Of a stretch of DNA of 64,000 bases, positions 40,841 to 51,876 are shown piece after piece; position 1 is the first letter of the stretch; every line of letters starts with the position of its first letter. The notes under the pieces were generated by a model that worked only from the letters and a program-made list of their open reading frames with translations, had not been told where the DNA came from and did no database searches. A program made the translations under genes and the position numbers. Origin of the DNA: Fermentimonas sp. (GTDB lineage: Bacteria; Bacteroidota; Bacteroidia; Bacteroidales; Dysgonomonadaceae); NCBI GenBank assembly GCA_028709385.1, contig JAQVXD010000010.1, positions 1-64,000 of the forward strand, read 5' to 3'.

Positions 40841-42040
40841 TTATTTGTTATATATTTCGTCAGTAACCGGTTCCAACCATACTACGCTTCCTTTATCAAG
40901 CTGAGGTGATATCGCAATGTGTTCAAACTCACTATCAGGGGCTGCTCCGTGCCAATGCACTACATCTGGCAATATAGCTACTACATCACCTACATTTAGC
41001 AACTGTATAGGTTTACCTTTTTCCTGATAGTAACCTTTGCCTCTTGTACATAGTAATAATTGTCCTCCGGGATGTGAATGCCAGTTGGTTCTTGCTTTTG
41101 GCTCAAACACCACGTTACCTACGGTTGTGTTGAAGTTGTCTCTATCTGTTACCAGCCTTGTATGCCAGGCATTTCCGGTGAAATTATTTTCTATTAATTC
41201 TCCCTGAGGAAATATCTCACTTTTTCTTTCAGATTGATCATTTTTAATTTCTGATGGAATATAATTCAATTCGGAAATAACATTGTTGAGTACTTGTTGG
41301 GCTGAATTTGCTTCGGTTCCACCAACTTTAGAGTTAATTATATCTGCAAACTGTTGTAGTTGTGCCGGACTTAATCCGAGCTGAAGGCATATATACAGAT
41401 GCGACTGAAGCATTGGTTCAGCATTACCAATAGAGGCTATAACAGATATTGTAACCAGTTCTCTCTCAGCATAAGTCAGCACATCCCTTTCAAACAGATC
41501 TGCAAAAAGGTGTTCTTTGAGAAATATTTCAATTTGAGGTGCAAATGCAGAATAGCCAGTCCTGGGACCTGTTTGAGGTAAACCAGTAAGTTCTCCGAGA
41601 ATCTCCTTCCCCCTTTCGTATCTGCTGCGATCGTCATTTATAGGAGATGCCTCATCACCCAAAACATCAATTATTCCCTGTGCCTTGCGTGTTTCCAACA
41701 CTTCCATAAATGTTTGTAAACCTCTGATACTTCGGGGAAAGCCACAATAGGCGTAAGCATGAATTATTGCTTCTTTAATTTGATTTACAGTCAGACTTGC
41801 ATCTAGTCCTTTCACAAGCTCAATCTTAAGGTTAGCCAGATCACCTTTGGCAGTTAATGCTGCTATCGCGATTATTTGTTGCTGCTTTTCGCTTAATCCT
41901 CCATTGACTTCATTTAATATGATCTCATCACTAGTTGCTAGGTCACCTCTTTCTGCCAACTCATTATTTGCAATTAGACTATTAGGTAAAAAAATCAATA
42001 TTGAAAATAATGGAATTAATATTTTAGAATTTAATTTCAT
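40841..42040 (-). CDS. Carboxymuconolactone decarboxylase-like / cupin fusion, secreted
   Basis: Two CMD-like halves and C-terminal cupin (TNWHSHPGGQLLLCTRGKGYYQEKGKPIQLLNVGDVVAILPDVVHWHGA). Confidence 0.88.
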   Translation of the reverse strand: MKLNSKILIPLFSILIFLPNSLIANNELAERGDLATSDEIILNEVNGGLSEKQQQIIAIAALTAKGDLANLKIELVKGLDASLTVNQIKEAIIHAYAYCGFPRSIRGLQTFMEVLETRKAQGIIDVLGDEASPINDDRSRYERGKEILGELTGLPQTGPRTGYSAFAPQIEIFLKEHLFADLFERDVLTYAERELVTISVIASIGNAEPMLQSHLYICLQLGLSPAQLQQFADIINSKVGGTEANSAQQVLNNVISELNYIPSEIKNDQSERKSEIFPQGELIENNFTGNAWHTRLVTDRDNFNTTVGNVVFEPKARTNWHSHPGGQLLLCTRGKGYYQEKGKPIQLLNVGDVVAILPDVVHWHGAAPDSEFEHIAISPQLDKGSVVWLEPVTDEIYNK

Positions 42041-42052
42041 GTTTATTTATTT

Positions 42053-44665
42053 TTAAAAACCACCTCTTGTTTGAATATTTGTTCTTTCTTCAAACCCCTT
42101 CTCTATAACATCAAGTCTTGCTTTTCTTGGGTCGGATGTACCAACCGGCAGTCCATCAAGGCCGATATTTAGTATTTCTTCTTTTTGAATATTGTAAAGA
42201 GGCCATACCGGTAAATCATCACTGTTGGGATTACCTGTTTTTGCAAAGTTGGTCCAATAACTGTTAATTATTTCTGCAAGGTTTTTCTCTTCAAATGATA
42301 TTTCAGATGATTCTCTGCGACTATTTAAATTGTCGAAAACATAAGGGATTTCAGCACCGTGTCCTGCACCAAAAGGTGAACGTTCTCTCAAATGTGGTGC
42401 TACATAACCAAAGTTGTAGATATATACAGGAAGATTGTGTGAAATAAATTCTCTTGCAGTCATCCTTCCCGGTTCTGCCCAACCCCAATCGGTATTAAAC
42501 ATTGTAATTACTTCTGCGAATTCTTTATATCCTTGTGGATCATAAACCGACCTGGCTTCGCTCTCGAGTGCTCCAAACAGTGCAAATAACTCATCTTTTG
42601 AACTGCTTGGGTTGATAAACCCTCCTCCAATTTCTGCGCTTGTGCTTCCTATTATTAACGGAACTTTTGCTTGTCTGCCGACATTATAAGCACTTTCGGC
42701 AGTTTCTGTTACAAATACACCATCTAAAATTGGACCTGAATACGTGCGGGGACCTCCTTCCCCATCTGATTCCATACCTCCGTCAACTATTTCTTCTACA
42801 CTTAATGCCCGTAACTTTGCTAAAGCTGCTTCATCTGTGTCTTCTATACCATGTCGACGTGCAAAGTTCACACCTATAGTTTCAGCCGAAACAGTATAAA
42901 GAGGATCGAAGTTGTCTTTGTTAATTGGTCTGCCTGTGAGTACACCATCTCTGCCACCACCGGACTGACTTATTGCTTTGTGAAACAGTCCTTTTGCAGA
43001 AGGAATAGTGAGTAGTGAATGAACAGAAACACCTCCTGCTGATTGTCCAAAGATGGTTACATTGTTAGGATCTCCTCCGAATGCAGCAATATTTTCCTGT
43101 ATCCATTTTAATACAGCAATCTGATCCATAAAAGCATAGCTGCCTTTTGGTTCATCAGGATGTTCCTGGCTAAGGGCAGGGAATGCAAAATGTCCAAGGC
43201 GACCAAGACGATAGTTAATCGTTACCAGCATAACACCTTTTTTTGCAAACTGATTCCCTAAACTGGGATCACCTGATCCGCTGCCTCCAACAAAAGCACC
43301 TCCGTGAATCCATACCATGACAGGTAGTTTTGCTTCAGGTTTTGTGCCGGTTGGCAGCCACAGATTAAGATAAAGACAATCTTCTGAAGATCCCGGGGCA
43401 ATTGTACCGGAGCCGCGGGGCCATCCTGCCTGAGCAGCATTGGGTCCGAACTCAGTTGCATCTCGAACTCCTTTCCAAGATTTTACAGGTTGAGGAGCAC
43501 GCCACCTTAATTCACCCACAGGAGGTGCTGCATAGGGTATTCCCTTGTAACTATCTACACCCTGATCTGTTGTGCCTTGAAGAACTCCATTAGCAATTCT
43601 GACAATCGGTGACGAAAGATGATTGCCAAAAAACTCTGTCAATTTATTTAATGCCAGGTCAACATAATCAGGCACGTAATAGGTTTGTATATGAGATGCT
43701 CCAGGAATAAAGAACATCTCCTTGACATCTGTACCGGTAGCCTTATTAAAAGCATCCTCAGTCATGTAATGAGTATCAGATTTGCTTCCTGAGATCATCA
43801 ACAGAGGCTGAGTAATCAGATCCATATTTGCAGCTGCATCAAAATCCATCAGGTAAAGCAGACTACTCATTGTATATCTGAAAGTTGAATTTGGATGCGC
43901 GTGTGTACGAAAATAGTAATAGTGACCTTCGCGGTAAAGATCAAACGGCATAGCATCTGCCTGCTCGTCAGTAGACACAGTTTCTCCCAGGTAACGCACC
44001 TCAACTCCTGCAACCTCAAGGGCGCGAGCTTCAGTTGCCTGCTCCAGCCTCTCCTGAATAGTGGATATTTGTGAGTCATGAAATCCATTACGTCTTACAA
44101 TGCCTGAGTTGAACATACTTAGGGTGGAAACAGCCTTAAACCGTTTGTCAGTCTGAGCTGCCTTTAATGAATAGCCCCCACCGCCGCAGATACCAAGCAG
44201 GCCAAGTTGTTTGGAATTAACTCCGGGGTAATGTGTAATAAAATCTGCCATGCCTCTTATATCTTCAACACGATTGGCAGGTCTGTCGGTATTACGGGGT
44301 TCGCCTCCGCTGGCACCCTGATAAGAAGCATCCGCGGCAATAGTTATATATCCTGTTTCTGCCAAACGTTGTGCATAAAGACCCGCAACCTGCTCTTTTA
44401 CACCCCCATTTGGATGAGCCACAACAATAGCAGGATACCAGTTTGACGGATCGTAATTTGCAGGCGTATAAACATTTGCAGAGATTTCATTACCATTAAG
44501 TTTATATGTAACAGGGTGAATGTTTACTTCACCGGGAATATTTTCTGTAACAGCATTTTGATAAACCAATCCAAAAGGGTTTTTAGGTTGGTTCTGACCT
44601 ATCACAACCATACTTGTAAATAAAAACATAATTATCAATGAAAACTGTTTATTTTTTAATTTCAT
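42053..44665 (-). CDS. Two-domain esterase: N-terminal alpha/beta hydrolase (GICGGGG) fused to type-B carboxylesterase (GQSAGG)
   Basis: N-half PAIVVAHPNGGVKEQ...LLGICGGGGYSLKAA; C-half GIPYAAPPVGELRWRAPQP, EDCLYLNLWLP, FGQSAGGVSVH. Confidence 0.9.
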   Translation of the reverse strand: MKLKNKQFSLIIMFLFTSMVVIGQNQPKNPFGLVYQNAVTENIPGEVNIHPVTYKLNGNEISANVYTPANYDPSNWYPAIVVAHPNGGVKEQVAGLYAQRLAETGYITIAADASYQGASGGEPRNTDRPANRVEDIRGMADFITHYPGVNSKQLGLLGICGGGGYSLKAAQTDKRFKAVSTLSMFNSGIVRRNGFHDSQISTIQERLEQATEARALEVAGVEVRYLGETVSTDEQADAMPFDLYREGHYYYFRTHAHPNSTFRYTMSSLLYLMDFDAAANMDLITQPLLMISGSKSDTHYMTEDAFNKATGTDVKEMFFIPGASHIQTYYVPDYVDLALNKLTEFFGNHLSSPIVRIANGVLQGTTDQGVDSYKGIPYAAPPVGELRWRAPQPVKSWKGVRDATEFGPNAAQAGWPRGSGTIAPGSSEDCLYLNLWLPTGTKPEAKLPVMVWIHGGAFVGGSGSGDPSLGNQFAKKGVMLVTINYRLGRLGHFAFPALSQEHPDEPKGSYAFMDQIAVLKWIQENIAAFGGDPNNVTIFGQSAGGVSVHSLLTIPSAKGLFHKAISQSGGGRDGVLTGRPINKDNFDPLYTVSAETIGVNFARRHGIEDTDEAALAKLRALSVEEIVDGGMESDGEGGPRTYSGPILDGVFVTETAESAYNVGRQAKVPLIIGSTSAEIGGGFINPSSSKDELFALFGALESEARSVYDPQGYKEFAEVITMFNTDWGWAEPGRMTAREFISHNLPVYIYNFGYVAPHLRERSPFGAGHGAEIPYVFDNLNSRRESSEISFEEKNLAEIINSYWTNFAKTGNPNSDDLPVWPLYNIQKEEILNIGLDGLPVGTSDPRKARLDVIEKGFEERTNIQTRGGF

Positions 44666-44696
44666 TTTCTAAGGTTTTTAAATTTGTTGATTATCA

Positions 44697-45797
44697 CTAC
44701 TGTTTGTCTAATCCTTTTTCTTTTAGCCAATCAGACATAAGATCAGCAATCTCTAAATTATTTAAGTCTGCAAACGGGAAATGAGTATTCCCATAAATCC
44801 CTATTTCAGGCAGATGAATAAGAGTAACATCACCACCATATTTGTTAACTACATCTCTCCAAAGACCGGCCATTTCGAGACGTGTACGCCAGCCGTCAGT
44901 ACCCGGATCGTCTGATGGCTCTTCAGGAATAAAATCTCCATAATAAATTATGATTGGGATTTTTGTAATCTTCAAAAACTCTTCCATTGGAATGCTGTTT
45001 GCAGATAATGGACCTGATGAACTTGCAATTGGCTCGGGAACTTCACCTTCGGGAAACACGAAACCGCTGCCGGGTTCGTAAGAAACAATTGCTTTTACAT
45101 TATCATTTCTTATTGCCGTGAGCCAACCAAATCCTCCTGAATGAGAGTGAGAAACGAGTATAGCATCTCCTATTTTATCAAAAAGTGCTGATGTGGCAGA
45201 AACAATTACTTCTGTGTCGAAAGAACCAATGTTTGGTGTAATCTGCCTCAGGAATTGATTAAGCGTTTCCTCACTTTTATCAAATTGCACCCCTTCAAAA
45301 TAGTTAGGCCAGATACCCAGTCTGAAAGTACCAAACCATTCCTGATCATCTGTAATCGGTAAGATATTTGCCTCAACTGTACTTCTGCCGGCATTTCCTC
45401 TGCGAGGCTGATTGATCAGGTATACACCATAATTACGACGAAGAAATATATTCTGAAAACCTTCTCTGCCATCAGGTGTGGTTTCCCATGTTTTGGAGAA
45501 CTGACCGAATCCGTGCCAGAATACTAATGGAAGTTTACGTGCTTTATCCGGTATCTGATAAACTATGTATGCATGATCACCATGTAGCGTTTGACCGTCA
45601 GGAGTTCTGGTGATAGGATTAAATTCACCCGGGGTAGTTAACACGCTTCCTCCAACAGTGAAACTCCCCTGTTCTTTTAATACAATTAAATTGCTGTTTT
45701 CTTTTTGATCTTCATTATTGACAGTACTACATCCTGCCATTACCATAAAAAACAATAATGTAAAGCAGACAATCAAATTTAAATTTTTTGAGCTCAT
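44697..45797 (-). CDS. Alpha/beta hydrolase lipoprotein
   Basis: MAGCSTVN lipobox; LVFWHGFGQFSKTWE; ILVSHSHSGGFGWL nucleophile elbow. Confidence 0.85.
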   Translation of the reverse strand: MSSKNLNLIVCFTLLFFMVMAGCSTVNNEDQKENSNLIVLKEQGSFTVGGSVLTTPGEFNPITRTPDGQTLHGDHAYIVYQIPDKARKLPLVFWHGFGQFSKTWETTPDGREGFQNIFLRRNYGVYLINQPRRGNAGRSTVEANILPITDDQEWFGTFRLGIWPNYFEGVQFDKSEETLNQFLRQITPNIGSFDTEVIVSATSALFDKIGDAILVSHSHSGGFGWLTAIRNDNVKAIVSYEPGSGFVFPEGEVPEPIASSSGPLSANSIPMEEFLKITKIPIIIYYGDFIPEEPSDDPGTDGWRTRLEMAGLWRDVVNKYGGDVTLIHLPEIGIYGNTHFPFADLNNLEIADLMSDWLKEKGLDKQ

Positions 45798-45956
45798 ATT
45801 TTATTAATTTAATGATGTTACAAAAATAGAATCGATTTTTAAGAATTAACAGATACGAATTACAGAATAACTACCAAATTTACTGATTTATAATTATTTC
45901 CGAGAATTGATTTAGATAAATTGCTATTTTTGTAAATCTAAAATATAAGATTCACT

Positions 45957-46850
45957 ATGGATACTATCATCAATTTTAATAGTATTAAGGAGTATAATGA
46001 TTTTAATAATCAGGAGACTTTGCATCCATTGGTAAGTGTGGTTCATCTGGATAAAGCTGAAAAAAGACAGCTCAGGCGACTTCGCTACTCATTTTATACT
46101 ATTTTCCTTAAGAAAATACATTGTGGCGACTTGCGCTACGGGTTAAGTAATTATGATTATGAGGAAGGGACATTAATATTTCTGGCACCGGGACAAGTAA
46201 TCGGTAAGTATGGCGAAGATTATTACCAACCTCAGGGTTTAGCATTAGTATTCAGTCCCGATTTAATTTCAGGAACGCCTCTCGGTCAGGATATTAATAA
46301 TTATCATTTTTTCTCTTATGCTGTTAATGAAGCTCTGCACTTGTCAAATGAAGAGAGAAAAATTATTTTAGATTGTTTTGATAAAATAGAATATGAACTA
46401 AAACATGCAATAGACAAGCATAGCAAACATTTGATTGTTTCTAACATAGAGCTGTTTTTGGACTATTGTACACGATTTTATGATCGTCAGTTCATTACAA
46501 GAGATAACAGCAATAAAGGGATTTTAGAGCGTTTTGAAACTGTTTTAAATCATTACTTTCAATCAGAAAAGCCTGATAAAATTGGGCTACCCTCAGTTGC
46601 ATGGTGTGCCGAGGAGCTCAAGTTGTCTGCTAATTACTTTGGTGATTTAATAAAAAAGGAAACAGGCGTTTCGGCTCAGGAATATATTCAGTCAAAAGTA
46701 ATAGACGTTGCAAAACAGAAACTATTTAACTTAGATAAAACCATAAACGAAATTGCATATGAATTAGGATTTAAATATCCTCAGCATTTCAGTCGACTGT
46801 TTAAGCAAAAAACAGGACTTACACCAAATGAGTTCAGAATAAAGAACTAG
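45957..46850 (+). CDS. AraC-family transcriptional regulator
   Basis: C-terminal AraC HTH: CAEELKLSANYFGDLIKKETGVSAQEYIQSKVIDVAKQKL...IAYELGFKYPQHFSRLFKQKTGLTPNEFR. Confidence 0.94.
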   Translation: MDTIINFNSIKEYNDFNNQETLHPLVSVVHLDKAEKRQLRRLRYSFYTIFLKKIHCGDLRYGLSNYDYEEGTLIFLAPGQVIGKYGEDYYQPQGLALVFSPDLISGTPLGQDINNYHFFSYAVNEALHLSNEERKIILDCFDKIEYELKHAIDKHSKHLIVSNIELFLDYCTRFYDRQFITRDNSNKGILERFETVLNHYFQSEKPDKIGLPSVAWCAEELKLSANYFGDLIKKETGVSAQEYIQSKVIDVAKQKLFNLDKTINEIAYELGFKYPQHFSRLFKQKTGLTPNEFRIKN

Positions 46851-46877
46851 TTTATATTTTAATCTAATTTCTTTCAA

Positions 46878-47939
46878 TTGAATAATACGGAGCTGCTTAA
46901 CCTGCGTCTTTATAATCAACTTCTTTCGGCTCATACTCTGAAAGACCCTGTAGAAATTGTGTCGTATATGTGTGCAATTCAGTCACAGGCACTGGAAATG
47001 GCAAAATGGGCAATTGGATCACGTTTAAAGGAATGTAGCAATAAAAGTGTGACTGATGCACTTAATACTGGTGAAATTATTCGTACACATATACTACGAC
47101 CTACATGGCATTTTGTTGCAGCTGAGGATATTTATTGGATGTATGAGCTCTCCTACTCTCGTTTGAAACCTGTTTATCAATCATATGCTAAGATGCTTAA
47201 AGCTGATGAGACTTTATTATACAGCTATTTACCTCATATCGAAAGTCTTTTGAGGGATGGCAGGCATCTTACAAAACAAGAGATTGGAAACAAACTGAAA
47301 GATGTCGGATTTGAGCTTGACGATAATAACTTATCGGTGTTACTTAGTTTTGCAGAGCTTGAAAGGATTATTGTGAACGGCAGATTGGATGGTAATAAAC
47401 AAACATTTACCCTTTTAGAAGAGTGGTCTCCTTACAGAAAAAGTATTTCAAGAGATGAAGCTTTGGAGCGGTTGGCAGATAAATTTTTCAGGAGCCATGG
47501 TCCTGCAACATTACAGGATTTTGTGTGGTGGTCGGGACTCACACTTACTGAGTGCAGAAAAGCTTTGGAGATGATTAATCCGAGTTTTGTAAGTGAGATG
47601 GTAAATGGCAGGGAATGCTGGATGGCAAATGATATAAGGACTCCACCTGTGAATGTTAATTCTGCTCTATTACTGGCTCCTTTTGATGAGTTTTTGGTTA
47701 GTTATAAAGATCGTTCTGAGATTTTTGATTCTGATCACTTAAGGAGGGTAGTGACTAAAAACGGAATTTTTTCTCCAACAATAATGCTAAATGGCAAGGT
47801 AATTGGTACCTGGAAGAAGATAATGAAAAGGAATAATACTGAGATAGTTCTATCATTCTTCGAAAAAGTAAATAAGTGTGTGGCAAATCTTTTTGAACCT
47901 GAGAAAAAGCGATTAGAAGAGTTTTACAAAGTGACTTGA
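46878..47939 (+). CDS. Winged-helix DNA-binding protein (HTH_42, AlkZ-like superfamily); TTG start
   Basis: AIQSQALEMAKWAIGSRL; ILRPTWHFVAAEDIYWM; LLAPFDEFLVSYKDRS; VIGTWKK. Confidence 0.83.
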   Translation: MNNTELLNLRLYNQLLSAHTLKDPVEIVSYMCAIQSQALEMAKWAIGSRLKECSNKSVTDALNTGEIIRTHILRPTWHFVAAEDIYWMYELSYSRLKPVYQSYAKMLKADETLLYSYLPHIESLLRDGRHLTKQEIGNKLKDVGFELDDNNLSVLLSFAELERIIVNGRLDGNKQTFTLLEEWSPYRKSISRDEALERLADKFFRSHGPATLQDFVWWSGLTLTECRKALEMINPSFVSEMVNGRECWMANDIRTPPVNVNSALLLAPFDEFLVSYKDRSEIFDSDHLRRVVTKNGIFSPTIMLNGKVIGTWKKIMKRNNTEIVLSFFEKVNKCVANLFEPEKKRLEEFYKVT

Positions 47940-48009
47940 TTTGACAAATTTAAGACTACATCGTATCGTGAAGGAAATGGACATATGAATAGAACGAAAA
48001 TTACAAAAT

Positions 48010-48546
48010 ATGATTTTGAGAGTTGATGAAAATATTAAATTAAAACAGCTCGAGCTGTCAGATGCTAAGGATATCTTTATGACTATAGACTCTCAGCGAC
48101 AATATCTGGGTAAATGGTTACCTTTTGTTGAGACAACAAAAGATATTACTGATTCGGAAATGTATGTAAGCTCAGTTGCTAATGCTGATAAAGATCATTT
48201 TGAATATGTTTTTGCTTTAAAATATCAAGATGAGTTTGCAGGTATTGTCGGATTTAAAGATACGGATAAAGCAAACAGGAAAACCGAAATCGGATACTGG
48301 CTTTCCAAAGGTTTTCAGAAGAAGGGTATTATGACTAAATCGGTTGACATGCTTTGTGATTTTGCTTTCAAAACACTTAATATTAACCGAATACAGATTA
48401 AATGCGCAGTTGGCAACGTACCAAGCAGTAATATTCCAAAGAAACTAAACTTTAAATTTGAAGGGATTGAGAGGGATGGCGAGTTACTTACAGGAAACCA
48501 TTTTGTAGATTTGGAAATTTATAGTAAATTGAAATCTGATTGCTGA
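48010..48546 (+). CDS. GNAT-family N-acetyltransferase (RimJ/RimL-like)
   Basis: EIGYWLSKGFQKKGIMTKSVDMLCDFAFKTLNINRIQIKCAVGNVPSSNIPKKLNFKFEG. Confidence 0.9.
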   Translation: MILRVDENIKLKQLELSDAKDIFMTIDSQRQYLGKWLPFVETTKDITDSEMYVSSVANADKDHFEYVFALKYQDEFAGIVGFKDTDKANRKTEIGYWLSKGFQKKGIMTKSVDMLCDFAFKTLNINRIQIKCAVGNVPSSNIPKKLNFKFEGIERDGELLTGNHFVDLEIYSKLKSDC

Positions 48547-48602
48547 AAAAAATTCTAATCAGGAAAGATAATACAATACTCTTAATTGTAAGTTAGTATA
48601 AT

Positions 48603-49808
48603 ATGGATAATAATTTAAATTCAGACAAACGCTACCGTGAACTGTTGTCTTTCTCACTGGGAGTAATGAACGGTGATGATGTTAAAACACTAATCGACAC
48701 TTATAAAGAGACTATTGACAGTGTTACCCCATATGATATTGTAAAGGTTGAGGACAGGCAGTTGCAAATGGGTATAAAACCGTTTCTGATTAAGGAGTAT
48801 CTGGAGAAGATTGTAAATGTTATTACCAAAAGTCTGAATAGTTACGAATGGGATAAGCCTGCCAAAGGCACTTTCTTATATTATATGATGCTTGAAAATG
48901 ATGCTTTTGCTTTTAAGCTCAACCAGATGAAAAAGATTATTAAGAGTTTCAACGGCAGGGAGCATGATGATTTTGAAAGTATGAGAGTAAAGCTGCTTCC
49001 ACTATTCAGGGAATTCAGGGAATTTGAACATCATTACGTAAAAAAGGAAAACATACTTTTCCCTTATCTGGATAAGATATGGGAGTATTATCGACCGCTG
49101 AAGGTTATGTGGTCGCTGGATGATGATATTCGCGAATCACTTAATAAAATAATCGGTTTGCTTGAGGGTGAAAACACAGTTTGGGATGATTTTAAGGTGA
49201 ATTTGGGACAGTATTTCTTCAAGGTATTCAGGATGATTCATAAGGAGAATGCTGTAGTTTACCCTATTGCATCAGAAACAGTCAGCAAAGAGTTGTGGGA
49301 GGAAATGCATCTGCAGAGTTTTGAGTATCCCTTTACTTTTATTGAGGCTCCGGAGAAACCTATGATTGAGGAATCAGATAATAGCAACTCATTGCAAAAA
49401 GGCAGGATCGTTTCTGAAACAGGTATCCTTAGTGCTGAACAGGTTCTAATGGCATTTAATAATCTGCCTGTAGATATAACAATAGTTGACGAAAACGATA
49501 AGGTAGTATTCTTCAATAAGGCTGAGGAGAGATTCTTCCCCCGTTCACCTGCTGTGATTGGCAGGGCAGTTCAGAACTGTCATCCACCGGAAAGCGTACA
49601 TGTTGTAGAAGATATTATTATGGCTTTCAGAACAGGTGAAAGAGACAAGGCTGACTTTTGGATTCAGTCGAGAGGGAAATTTATTCTAATTCAGTATTTT
49701 GCGCTTAAAGATGAGTCTGGTGTTTACAAAGGAGTGATAGAAGTGAGTCAGGATGTCACTAATATAAGAGAGCTGAATGGTGAAAGGCGATTACTTGAGT
49801 GGAGTTAG
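48603..49808 (+). CDS. DUF438-like protein with hemerythrin-like and PAS domains
   Basis: HHYVKKENILFPYLDK hemerythrin-like His; C-terminal PAS (ITIVDENDKVVFFNKAEERFFPRSPAVIGRAVQNCHPPESVH). Confidence 0.88.
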   Translation: MDNNLNSDKRYRELLSFSLGVMNGDDVKTLIDTYKETIDSVTPYDIVKVEDRQLQMGIKPFLIKEYLEKIVNVITKSLNSYEWDKPAKGTFLYYMMLENDAFAFKLNQMKKIIKSFNGREHDDFESMRVKLLPLFREFREFEHHYVKKENILFPYLDKIWEYYRPLKVMWSLDDDIRESLNKIIGLLEGENTVWDDFKVNLGQYFFKVFRMIHKENAVVYPIASETVSKELWEEMHLQSFEYPFTFIEAPEKPMIEESDNSNSLQKGRIVSETGILSAEQVLMAFNNLPVDITIVDENDKVVFFNKAEERFFPRSPAVIGRAVQNCHPPESVHVVEDIIMAFRTGERDKADFWIQSRGKFILIQYFALKDESGVYKGVIEVSQDVTNIRELNGERRLLEWS

Positions 49809-49871
49809 GTTCACTTTTTTGTAATTATCAGTTACCTTTGTAAATACAATTAACGGTGTATTAATATACAG

Positions 49872-50624
49872 ATGGAAAATAAAGATTTGATTCGTATAAA
49901 TAAATATTTTAGTGAAGTGGGTTATTGCTCGCGAAGGGAAGCAGATAAACTTATTGAGCAAAAACGTGTTACTATTAATGGTGCAGTTGCCGAAATGGGT
50001 AGTAAGGTTTCATATAATGATGAGGTAAGATTAAATGGGAAACTAATTACTCCAAAAGGTGATATTGATGGTAAGAAAAAGAAGCATGTTTACCTGGTAT
50101 TGAATAAACCGAGAGGTATTGTTTGTACTACAGATACCCGCAGGGAAAAGAACAATATCATTGATTTCATTAATTATCCCGAGAGAATTTTCCCAATTGG
50201 AAGACTGGATAAAGACAGTCAGGGATTGATTTTACTTACAAGCGACGGCGATATTGTGAATAAAATACTTCGGGCAGGAAATAATCATGAGAAGGAGTAT
50301 TTAGTGAAAGTAAAACATCCTATCACAAAAACATTTATTCAAAAAATGAGCAACGGTGTTACTATACTGGGTACTGTTACTAAAAAATGTTTTGTGGAAC
50401 AGATTGACAGGTTTACATTCAGAATAATTCTTACTCAAGGTCTTAACCGACAGATCAGGCGCATGTGTGAGTATCTTGGTAATGAAGTGGTTGAATTGGA
50501 AAGATATAGGATTATGAATATTGATCTGGATGTGCCGCTTGGAAAATGGAGACATTTGACCGAAAAGGAGCTTAATGGCATTTTTAAAATGGTGAGACAT
50601 TCTTCAAAAACGACTGTAATTTAG
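49872..50624 (+). CDS. rluF: RluF-type S4-domain rRNA pseudouridine synthase
   Basis: [66 protein letters not shown]. Confidence 0.9.
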   Translation: MENKDLIRINKYFSEVGYCSRREADKLIEQKRVTINGAVAEMGSKVSYNDEVRLNGKLITPKGDIDGKKKKHVYLVLNKPRGIVCTTDTRREKNNIIDFINYPERIFPIGRLDKDSQGLILLTSDGDIVNKILRAGNNHEKEYLVKVKHPITKTFIQKMSNGVTILGTVTKKCFVEQIDRFTFRIILTQGLNRQIRRMCEYLGNEVVELERYRIMNIDLDVPLGKWRHLTEKELNGIFKMVRHSSKTTVI

Positions 50625-50647
50625 TTGTAATTTTTTTATTTGATCAG

Positions 50648-51562
50648 ATGGGTTATATAGATTATTATAAAATATTGGGAGTAAGCAGAAATGCATCAGG
50701 CGAGGATATTAAGAAGGCTTATCGTAAACTGGCCAGGAAGTTGCATCCCGACCTGAACCCTAATGATAAGGAAGCACATAAAAAGTTTCAGGAGCTGAAT
50801 GAAGCCAATGAGGTGCTTAGCGACCCAGAGAAACGCGCTAAGTATGATAAATATGGCGAGAACTGGAAGCACGGTGAGGAGTATGAAAAGGCGCAAAAAC
50901 AGTATCAGCAACAGTGGGGCGGTCAGGGTGACCAGACTTTCTATACTGAAGGTGATTTTTCGGATGATGACTTTTCAGAGTTTTTTCATTCATTGTTTGG
51001 AGGCGGGTTTAGTCAGCGCGCAAGAAGTTCAGGCAGACGTTACCGGCATAAAGGATCGGATTATCAGGCTGAGTTGCGACTTACTCTTCGGCAAGCCATG
51101 CATTCACATCAACAGACATTAACGATTAATGGTAAGAATGTTCGTATTACTATTCCAGCGGGGGTGAGTAACGGACAGAAGATCAAGCTGGCAGGATACG
51201 GTCAGCAAAGTACTGATGATGGTTTAAACGGAGATCTGTATATAACATTTATAATTGAAGAGGATCCTGATTTTAAACGTCTTGGAGACGATCTGTACAC
51301 TGATGCTTCGATTGATCTTTACACAGCTGTTTTAGGCGGTGAGGTAATGATAAATACACTCAGCGGACAGGTTAAAATGACAATAAAACCGGGTACTCAG
51401 CCGGGTTCTAAGCTCAGACTTAAAGATAAAGGCTTTCCGGTTTATAAGAATGAAGGAAAATTTGGCGATCTGTACGTTTCAATAAAAGTGCAGTTGCCGG
51501 AATATTTATCCGATGAAGAGAAAGATCTATTTACCCGATTATCAAAAATTAGAAAACCATGA
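50648..51562 (+). CDS. cbpA: CbpA-type DnaJ co-chaperone
   Basis: [33 protein letters not shown]-domain; CTDI/II repeats; no Cys-rich zinc domain. Confidence 0.92.
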   Translation: MGYIDYYKILGVSRNASGEDIKKAYRKLARKLHPDLNPNDKEAHKKFQELNEANEVLSDPEKRAKYDKYGENWKHGEEYEKAQKQYQQQWGGQGDQTFYTEGDFSDDDFSEFFHSLFGGGFSQRARSSGRRYRHKGSDYQAELRLTLRQAMHSHQQTLTINGKNVRITIPAGVSNGQKIKLAGYGQQSTDDGLNGDLYITFIIEEDPDFKRLGDDLYTDASIDLYTAVLGGEVMINTLSGQVKMTIKPGTQPGSKLRLKDKGFPVYKNEGKFGDLYVSIKVQLPEYLSDEEKDLFTRLSKIRKP

Positions 51563-51855
51563 GCGGAAAACGATTATTATACAGCGAATGCCTTATAATT
51601 TACGATGTAGAGGAATCATTTATCGATTCATTGCACGAGGTGGGTCTGATTCACGTGGTGGATCATGAAGAGGAGCGTTTTATTGAGTATCAGGAATTAT
51701 CAGACCTGGAGCAGTTTATACGCTGGTATTACGATATGGATATCAATGTGGAAGGAATTGACGCACTGCGCCATATGCTTGAGAAAGTGAAAGCGCTGCA
51801 ATCTGAGATTGATCAGCTCAGGAGCGAGTTACAGTTTTATAAGTCGCTGTTGTAG
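51559..51855 (+). CDS. cbpM: CbpM-like chaperone modulator
   Basis: Overlaps cbpA stop; MerR-like N-terminus and coiled coil [27 protein letters not shown]. Confidence 0.82.
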   Translation: MSGKRLLYSECLIIYDVEESFIDSLHEVGLIHVVDHEEERFIEYQELSDLEQFIRWYYDMDINVEGIDALRHMLEKVKALQSEIDQLRSELQFYKSLL

Positions 51856-51876
51856 TTCTTAACAAGTAACTCACGA

